Source of the DNA: DATACZ01 sp036258795
Lineage (GTDB): Bacteria; Actinomycetota; CADDZG01; JAHWKV01
Assembly (NCBI GenBank): GCA_036258795.1
Contig: DATACZ010000133.1
Location: 1-5,777 of the forward strand
DNA length: 5,777 bases
Reading direction: 5' to 3'
The notes beneath the pieces were generated by a model, which saw only the letters and a program-made list of their open reading frames with translations, did not search any database and was not told the origin of the DNA. A program made the translations under genes and the position numbers. Positions within the stretch are counted from its first letter, which is position 1, and each line of letters begins with the position of its first letter. Positions 1-4,074 of the stretch are shown here, in pieces.

Positions 1-81
1 AGCATCACCAACCCACCGCCCGATCTAGACAGCTCTGAGTCAGAGAAGCTGGCCTTCAGCCCTTTGGTTGGCGATGTCTAA
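1..81 (+). CDS. C-terminal end of an unidentified protein (partial)
   Basis: Frame 1 is open from the first base of the window to a TAA at 79-81, while the other two + frames hit stops within the first 40 bases. The 26 visible residues are polar, with a PPP run, an acidic/serine stretch (DLDSSESE) and a hydrophobic end (LVGDV). The stop lies 15 bp before the start of the HEAT-repeat gene, spacing typical of an operon, so it is probably cotranscribed with the genes downstream. The fragment is too short to identify a family, and a chance open frame of this length cannot be ruled out. Confidence 0.5.
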   Translation, partial: SITNPPPDLDSSESEKLAFSPLVGDV

Positions 82-96
82 GAAGGGAGAGCAGGC

Positions 97-597
97 ATGA
101 GCGTCACTCGGGAACACGTCACGGCGGCCCTAAAGCCCGAAGAGCCGGATTATGACGAGGCAGTCCGGCTGGGACCTGAGGCGTTGACCCACCTCCACGC
201 AATTGTCGAGGAAGGAGACCCAAATCTGGCCGCGAAGGCCGCGTACCTGGCGGGTCGGATTGGGGAAGCAAGAGCGGTGCCGATACTCGAGACTGCTGCC
301 GTCAGCCCCGATCCCAGCATCCGGGCGGCCGCTGCAGGAGGTCTCAGACACCTGAGCGAAAGACAGGCGGAGCCTATCCTGCTTCGATTGGTCGATGACG
401 AAAATGCAGGAATACGAAAGGCTGCCTTGTTGGCTGTCCCCGATTTCCCGAGTTTGGAGCTGGAGGAGAAGCTAAATAGGCGTCGTCGCGTCGAAACCCA
501 GCCAGCTATCAGGGATCTGGCCGACCGGGTTCACACCCGCGTTTCGATTAACAATCGACGTCTAAGAGGGGATCTGCCTGGGGGGAACGACGGATGA
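97..597 (+). CDS. Small HEAT-repeat protein
   Basis: This is a 166-residue, probably cytoplasmic protein. Its middle (about residues 26-120) is made of repeating helical hairpins of about 31 residues, with the Ala/Leu-rich second helices and D-P/D-x turn positions typical of HEAT or PBS-lyase-type repeats: AAKAAYLAGRIG, IRAAAAGGLRHL and IRKAALLAV occupy equivalent places. The C-terminus is basic (RRRR near 128-131) and then Gly-rich. There is no signal peptide or membrane segment. The ATG at 97 has a good Shine-Dalgarno (GGGAG at 85-89, 7 nt spacing). HEAT arrays of this size usually act as protein-binding scaffolds and have no catalytic residues, so the partner cannot be read from the sequence. 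It sits directly ahead of three cell-wall hydrolase genes on the same strand, which suggests, without proving, that it serves the same system as an assembly or chaperone-like factor. Confidence 0.82.
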   Translation: MSVTREHVTAALKPEEPDYDEAVRLGPEALTHLHAIVEEGDPNLAAKAAYLAGRIGEARAVPILETAAVSPDPSIRAAAAGGLRHLSERQAEPILLRLVDDENAGIRKAALLAVPDFPSLELEEKLNRRRRVETQPAIRDLADRVHTRVSINNRRLRGDLPGGNDG

Positions 598-640
598 TCC
601 GGTTCACAATTTGCTGAAATCAGGCTGCCCAGACCCGTCG

Positions 641-649
641 AAGGAAGGA
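641..649 (+). promoter_or_regulatory. Ribosome binding site of the amidase gene
   Basis: A purine-rich AAGGAAGGA lies 6 nt before the ATG at 656. It supports that start, so the long acidic N-terminal segment of the amidase is a real part of the protein and not a mis-called extension. Confidence 0.6.
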
Positions 650-655
650 TAAGCA

Positions 656-1609
656 ATGACACACGAGCCGGCAGTGGATGCAGATAGCCTTGCTGACGCT
701 CCGGAGATTGAAGCTCCGGCGGATGCGCTGACCGAGCCGCTGGAGGGAATTCCTATTGGAGAAGTCAAGGAAGAGACCTTCGACTACGACCCCATGGCGG
801 AGTTGGAAAAAGCGGTGCGGGGTTCGGACGAGGATTCTCTCGCAGACGTAGCTCTTGACGTGGTGGTTCAAATGGGGCACGTCGCACGGACTACGGGCAA
901 GACTGGGACCGAAGGTGAGCAGGACTTCGCCCGTGCTGCAGCGGGGCACACGGCAGCCCGCCTCGCCAAGGATGGGCGGGTCGTTAGGGTCATCGGCGCC
1001 GACGAAGCGGTTCCGAGATCTGAGGTCTTCGTGGCAATTCACTGCGACGGTCATTCGAATCGCTCAGCGCACGGGGCGAGCGTTGGATTCAGGGACAACA
1101 ACGGAAAGCGGGTTGCTCACGCGTGGAAGGAGGCCTATCAGCGGGGTGGGTGGTCTCGTGGTTTTCGCCAGGACAATCTCACCGTTGGATTGAGCGACTA
1201 CTACGGCACGAAAAAGGCAACTCAGGCGGGAACCCCATTTGCCTTCATTCTGGAAGCCGGGTTTCTCACCAACGTGGAAGACCGAAGGCTACTGGCCACG
1301 GAGACGGGACACCTGCGGTGTGCGGAGGCGATTCGGCAATCCGTCTCCGCTGTTCTGGGGGCAACAGGGCAGGAGCCGGTACCGGGCGACGACCAGGAGG
1401 TGGAGATGTTCACGTTCGGAGTGCAAAGCTCAAATCCAACAGAGGCCGGCATGTGGCTGCTTGCAGGGGACGGCAAGGCTCATCACATCCCGAAGCCTTC
1501 GGACGTCCAGGCGCTCAATCGTGCCGGGGTCAAGGACGCGGGCGAGCTTAGCCGCGAATTCTTACTGAGGTTTGAGCGGGTGCACCCGGACGTGGGTCCT
1601 TTGCCTTGA
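656..1609 (+). CDS. Zinc N-acetylmuramoyl-L-alanine amidase (Amidase_3) with acidic N-terminus and shared C-terminal module
   Basis: The 317-residue protein is predicted to cut the amide bond between N-acetylmuramic acid and the L-Ala of the stem peptide. Residues 1-65 are a low-complexity acidic stretch (about 20 Asp/Glu against 3 Lys/Arg). Residues 66-236 form an Amidase_3 domain. The zinc ligands appear as His75 (QMGH), Glu88 (GEQDFA) and His129 (IHCD), with the catalytic Glu200 in the LEAGFLTN motif, so the active site looks intact. The segment between Glu88 and His129 is short and lacks the usual TR-x2-D stretch, giving a compact version of the domain. Residues 248-317 are the 70-residue module also found on the next two proteins, joined by a short Pro/Gly/Asp linker. 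No signal peptide or transmembrane segment is visible, unlike housekeeping amidases. The gene follows the HEAT gene by 58 bp. A phage-type or tail-associated endolysin fits better than a cell-division amidase. Confidence 0.9.
   Translation: MTHEPAVDADSLADAPEIEAPADALTEPLEGIPIGEVKEETFDYDPMAELEKAVRGSDEDSLADVALDVVVQMGHVARTTGKTGTEGEQDFARAAAGHTAARLAKDGRVVRVIGADEAVPRSEVFVAIHCDGHSNRSAHGASVGFRDNNGKRVAHAWKEAYQRGGWSRGFRQDNLTVGLSDYYGTKKATQAGTPFAFILEAGFLTNVEDRRLLATETGHLRCAEAIRQSVSAVLGATGQEPVPGDDQEVEMFTFGVQSSNPTEAGMWLLAGDGKAHHIPKPSDVQALNRAGVKDAGELSREFLLRFERVHPDVGPLP
1397..1609 (+). repeat. Shared C-terminal module, copy 1 (amidase)
   Basis: First of three homologous 3' gene ends, encoding 70 residues plus the stop. 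It differs from copy 2 at about 25 of 213 bases by hand alignment, and only 6 residues change. Conserved marks are TFGVQS, AGMWLLAGDGKAHH, the P-x-P-x-D turn, and FERVHP near the end. Confidence 0.9.
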
Positions 1610-1623
1610 CCGGGTTTCGCATC

Positions 1624-1707
1624 ATGAAATTAAGGAGAGTGAGAAGACCTCTCACCCCTAAGGAAAGCATCGGAGGACAAGTAAGTTCAAGAATGGGGCG
1701 TTGTTAG
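1624..1707 (+). other. Possible basic leader ORF before the M15 gene
   Basis: A 27-codon frame runs from an ATG at 1624 to a TAG at 1705-1707, filling most of the gap between amidase and peptidase genes. The peptide would be strongly basic at its start (MKLRRVRR). Its stop lies 2 nt before the ATG at 1710 of the next gene, an arrangement compatible with termination-reinitiation coupling. There is no good Shine-Dalgarno in front of 1624, and the length is within chance expectation, so coding is uncertain. Confidence 0.2.
1639..1655 (+). other. Small inverted repeat in the amidase-M15 gap
   Basis: GTGAGA and TCTCAC form a perfect 6-bp stem around a 5-nt loop. No T-run follows, so it is not a recognisable intrinsic terminator. 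It could be a minor mRNA structure or processing site, or chance. Confidence 0.3.
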
Positions 1708-1709
1708 GG

Positions 1710-2321
1710 ATGCATTTCGATCTCGGCGTTATACGGGGGAGCAGCGAGACCGAGGCCATCATCGCCTACTTGGAAGCTTCTGGACTCTCGTGCCGAGTTA
1801 CCTCAGTTGTACGCTCCGTGCCTCCCTCACGACATGCACAACCTGGCACTCGCGGCAAAGGACTTGCCATCGACGTAGCTGAGATAGGCGATAAGGGAAA
1901 TGACAACGACGATCTGGCAGCAATCTTCAAGGCTTTCGAGCCGGTTGAGTCCCAGCTCTACGAGCTTATCTACGCAGGTCCCCAGGTCTCGTACAACATC
2001 AAGCGTGGCAAACGAGTGCGGAAGTATGCCGTAGCCGATCATCACGATCACGTACACGTAGCGGTAGACGTCGGTGTTTTTATTGCCTGGCTAGCATCTG
2101 GCGACGAGGAGGCAGAGATGTTCACATTTGGAGTGCAGAGCTCAGATCCGACAGAGGCGGGCATGTGGCTGCTTGCGGGGGACGGCAAGGCTCACCACAT
2201 TCCGAAGCCTTCGGACGTCCAAGCACTACATCGTGCCGGGGTCAAGGACGCGGGCGAGCTCAGCCGCGAGTTCTTACGGCGGTTTGAGCGGGTGCACCCT
2301 GATCTGGGCACTTTGCCCTGA
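1710..2321 (+). CDS. M15-type D-Ala-D-Ala peptidase-like protein with shared C-terminal module
   Basis: This protein of about 203 residues is predicted to hydrolyse peptide bonds in the peptidoglycan stem or cross-link. Residues 1-130 carry the metal-peptidase signature of the M15/VanY-like fold. It has a Ser-x-His (His42) followed by GLAID (Asp55), the place of the family's SxHxxGxAxD motif with a short insertion, then a candidate catalytic Glu85 (YELIYA), and the terminal zinc motif HDHVHV (His114, His116). Residues 134-203 are the module shared with its neighbours. No signal peptide is visible. The start is uncertain: ATG 1710 is chosen over an in-frame TTG at 1701, which has no spaced ribosome binding site, and GGGG at 1695-1698 could serve 1710 weakly. 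The next gene begins 45 bp after the stop. Carboxypeptidase versus endopeptidase activity cannot be decided from sequence; catalytically inactive binding is less likely because the metal residues are present. Confidence 0.82.
   Translation: MHFDLGVIRGSSETEAIIAYLEASGLSCRVTSVVRSVPPSRHAQPGTRGKGLAIDVAEIGDKGNDNDDLAAIFKAFEPVESQLYELIYAGPQVSYNIKRGKRVRKYAVADHHDHVHVAVDVGVFIAWLASGDEEAEMFTFGVQSSDPTEAGMWLLAGDGKAHHIPKPSDVQALHRAGVKDAGELSREFLRRFERVHPDLGTLP
2109..2321 (+). repeat. Shared C-terminal module, copy 2 (M15 protein)
   Basis: Seventy residues plus the stop, about 88 percent identical in DNA to copy 1 over 213 aligned bases and 64 of 70 identical in protein. Most base differences are at synonymous positions, indicating selection on the protein sequence after duplication. 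The similarity starts abruptly at the E-x-E-M-F-T-F boundary after unrelated catalytic domains. Confidence 0.9.
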
Positions 2322-2366
2322 ACACATCTGCCACCCTTGTCCCCTTCGACATCCTGGTAGAGCAGC

Positions 2367-3134
2367 ATGAGCGTGACGACGAGCGCACGACTGGTTGCCC
2401 CACCACGAGCCGATGTGACACAAGCTCAACGGTATGTCACGTCCAAGGCCCATGGTACCTACTCGGATGATGAGGTCCGGCAAATCGTCGAGCTGTACTT
2501 TGAGACTGGGAAATCAGTAGGCCTCGACCCCTTGCTCGCAGTCAGTCAGATGGTTTTGGAAACAGGAAACCTGACGTCATTTTGGTCGCAGCCACCCCGG
2601 AGGAACCCTGCGGGAATCGGAGTTACCGGGGAGCCTGGTGCCGGAATCTCATTCCCATCGTGGACCGCGGCTGTGCGTGCCCACGTGGGGCGTCTGCTTG
2701 CTTACGCCATCGCGCAGAGCCGGGGCACTAACGAGCAGGTTCTGCTGATTAAAGAGGCCTTGAGTTGGCGGCCTTTGCCTAGCCAGCTTCGTGGTGCCGC
2801 TCCCTCTGTGAAGGATTTGGCTCGCACTTGGGCCGCGGATCCTGCGTACGCACCCAAAATCAGCAGGATTGCGAATGAGATCTTGGCTATGGCACCGGGT
2901 CCGGGGATGAAGGAGGAGGACGATTTTGTCGATGTGGTCACCTTTGGAGTTCAAAGCGCCGACCCCACGATTGCGGGAATGTGGTTGCTTGCAGGAGATG
3001 GTAAGGCGCATCACGTTCCAACTCCGGAAGACCTGGCCGCGCTAGGAAACGTAGTCAAGCACCTAGGTGACATGAGCGAGGAGTTCCTACGTAGGTTCGA
3101 GCGCATCCATCCCGCCCTGGAGAACCTCCCGTAG
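2367..3134 (+). CDS. Glucosaminidase (GH73, FlgJ/LytG-like) with shared C-terminal module
   Basis: The 255-residue protein is predicted to cleave the glycan strand as an endo-beta-N-acetylglucosaminidase. Residues 33-175 resemble the GH73 domain. Helical DEVRQIVELYFETGKSVGLDP leads into LAVSQMVLETG, where Glu65 is the expected catalytic acid. NPAGIGVTG (about 80-88) matches the N-x-x-GI-x-G element after the active site, and a helical YAPKISRIANEIL segment closes the domain. A Lys/Glu/Asp-rich linker (about 180-189) joins it to residues 187-255, the third and most diverged copy of the shared module (about 45 of 70 positions identical to copy 2 by hand). The Ala/Arg-rich N-terminus is not a convincing signal peptide. 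The ribosome binding site is weak (AGAG at 2360-2363). It is the last gene of the + strand cluster. A lytic transglycosylase is the alternative, but the motif layout favours GH73. Confidence 0.87.
   Translation: MSVTTSARLVAPPRADVTQAQRYVTSKAHGTYSDDEVRQIVELYFETGKSVGLDPLLAVSQMVLETGNLTSFWSQPPRRNPAGIGVTGEPGAGISFPSWTAAVRAHVGRLLAYAIAQSRGTNEQVLLIKEALSWRPLPSQLRGAAPSVKDLARTWAADPAYAPKISRIANEILAMAPGPGMKEEDDFVDVVTFGVQSADPTIAGMWLLAGDGKAHHVPTPEDLAALGNVVKHLGDMSEEFLRRFERIHPALENLP
2925..3134 (+). repeat. Shared C-terminal module, copy 3 (glucosaminidase)
   Basis: Sixty-nine residues plus the stop. It keeps TFGVQS, the uninterrupted block AGMWLLAGDGKAHH and FLRRFERIHP, but has lost one residue in the helix-rich second half (around GNVVKHLGDM) and changed most surface positions. 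It is older than the copy 1/copy 2 duplication or has escaped gene conversion. Confidence 0.88.
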
Positions 3135-3211
3135 ATCAATACCAGAGTGCCAGGGTGGAAGAGATCTCTCTGGGGTGGTGGAAGGCCCTCCCCCGAGCGT
3201 GAGAGAAGGGG

Positions 3212-3283
3212 TGGGCACGACTGGGATCGAACCAGTGACCTCTGCTGTGTGAGAGCAGCGCTCTCCCGCTGAGCTACGCGCCC
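3212..3283 (-). tRNA. tRNA-Val (anticodon CAC)
   Basis: On the - strand a full 72-nt cloverleaf can be drawn. The acceptor stem is GGGCGCG/CGTGCCC with one G-T pair, the D-arm is GCTC/GAGC, and the anticodon stem is CTGCT/AGCAG around the loop CTCACAC. The T-arm is ACTGG/CCAGT with TTCGATC. The loop places CAC at positions 34-36, reading GUG valine codons. The discriminator base is A, and the following bases are CCC, so CCA is not encoded. It lies 29 bp downstream of the methyltransferase stop on the same strand. Its 3' end points toward the hydrolase cluster. Confidence 0.96.
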
Positions 3284-3312
3284 TTGAGCGGAACGTTCCA
3301 AATTATAGGCGG

Positions 3313-3945
3313 CTAACCGATCCTCAGCGCCGCCAGGAGTCCGTCCCGGATGGGGATGATTGTGGGCAGGAAGCGACGGTCCGAGTAGACCATTTGGTTG
3401 AGGGATCGGATGGCGCTAGTGGCGGGGTCATCGTCATCCCGGGCCACCCGCCCTGACCACAACGCGTTGTCGCATAGAAAGTAGCCACCGACCCGGATGC
3501 GCATCCGGGAGGCCTCGAAGGCTGCGGGATAGCCCTCTTTGTCGATGTCACAGTAGATGACGTCGAACTCACCCTCTGACGCGTCCAAAGCGGAGACGGC
3601 ATCTTCGGTCACAAACCTGCATGGCTTCGCCAGGCCGGCCCTCGATAGGAACTCCTTGGATCTTTCGGTGTTCTCGGGGTCGGTGTCGGTGAGTGTCACC
3701 TCACCCTGATCGCCCACTGCGCGGGCAAACCAGTAGGCCGAAAACCCAAAACCCGACCCGAGCTCGAAGACCCGGCGGGCCCGGATGGAGAAAGCAAGCA
3801 TCTCGAGGGCAGCTCCGACCACCCGGCCCACAATTGGAAACTTCAGTTCCTTGCCAAGGTTCTCCATCTCCACCAGGACCGGCTCGTCGTAGTGATCGCA
3901 GAGACCCCTCAGGTAGGCAGCCACCTGTTCGTCGATGAAGTCCAT
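3313..3945 (-). CDS. SAM-dependent O-methyltransferase, family 3 (COMT-like)
   Basis: The 210-residue protein is a soluble class I methyltransferase of the O-methyltransferase family 3 (bacterial catechol-OMT-like group), typically about 210-230 residues. It opens with a helical region containing FPIVGRVVGAALEML, followed by motif I VFELGSGFGFSA (about 59-70) for S-adenosylmethionine binding. An acidic strand end VTLTDTDPEN (about 83-92) comes next, then FDVIYCDIDKEGY with Asp133, and GGYFLCDNALWSGRV with Asp159-Asn160. These Asp/Asp/Asn positions match the divalent-metal site of the family. The frame stays open upstream to about 4422, but the homologous part begins at the ATG at 3943-3945. 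The longer version would run antisense through the transaldolase start, so the short form is chosen, although its Shine-Dalgarno is poor. The methyl acceptor is unknown. It diverges from the transaldolase gene. Confidence 0.9.
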   Translation of the reverse strand: MDFIDEQVAAYLRGLCDHYDEPVLVEMENLGKELKFPIVGRVVGAALEMLAFSIRARRVFELGSGFGFSAYWFARAVGDQGEVTLTDTDPENTERSKEFLSRAGLAKPCRFVTEDAVSALDASEGEFDVIYCDIDKEGYPAAFEASRMRIRVGGYFLCDNALWSGRVARDDDDPATSAIRSLNQMVYSDRRFLPTIIPIRDGLLAALRIG

Positions 3946-4074
3946 CAAAGCGAGTCTTGCACTGAATCCGCCAAGGGGCCAGTCACAACGTCCTCGGTTA
4001 AGCTTGTTCTGAGCGACATAACTCTGGGTACGCTCCTGAAGACCATTCCTTTCGCCAACTCCAAGGAATCCTTT
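3946..4074. promoter_or_regulatory. Divergent intergenic region between methyltransferase and transaldolase/isomerase genes
   Basis: This 129-bp gap separates two gene starts facing away from each other, so it should hold a promoter for each. No clear -35/-10 pair with normal spacing can be picked by eye, and no strong operator-like inverted repeat is seen. The only firm signal is AAGGA at 4063-4067, 7 nt before the transaldolase ATG, which serves as its ribosome binding site. Confidence 0.4.

Noticed and set aside
594..617. Seven-codon ATG frame overlapping the HEAT stop (ATGA)
   Set aside because: It is too short to be a gene and has no separate ribosome binding site; the amidase start at 656 is well supported on its own.
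620..1054. 144-residue - strand open frame opposite the amidase
   Set aside because: It is antisense to the well-supported amidase domain and its start has no ribosome binding site. The Cys/Arg-rich composition looks like a shadow frame.
3160..3169. Perfect palindrome AGAGATCTCT after the glucosaminidase gene
   Set aside because: Ten bases with no loop cannot form a hairpin terminator, and a palindrome of this size is expected by chance; no second half-site is nearby.
1..3211. Direct repeat of the tRNA 3' end as an att site
   Set aside because: No matching copy of the T-arm/acceptor sequence was found by eye in the left part of the window.
3186..3215. Possible terminator hairpin (CCCTCCCC pairing with GGGGTGGG)
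   Set aside because: The stem has a mismatch and a 14-nt loop, overlaps the 3' end of the tRNA, and has no T-run on either strand.
3011..3301. 96-residue - strand open frame
   Set aside because: It runs straight through the tRNA-Val gene and into the end of the glucosaminidase gene; its sequence is the well-known translation artefact of a tRNA.
3693..3938. Proline/arginine-rich + strand frame inside the methyltransferase
   Set aside because: It is antisense to conserved methyltransferase motifs and has the composition of a GC-rich shadow frame.
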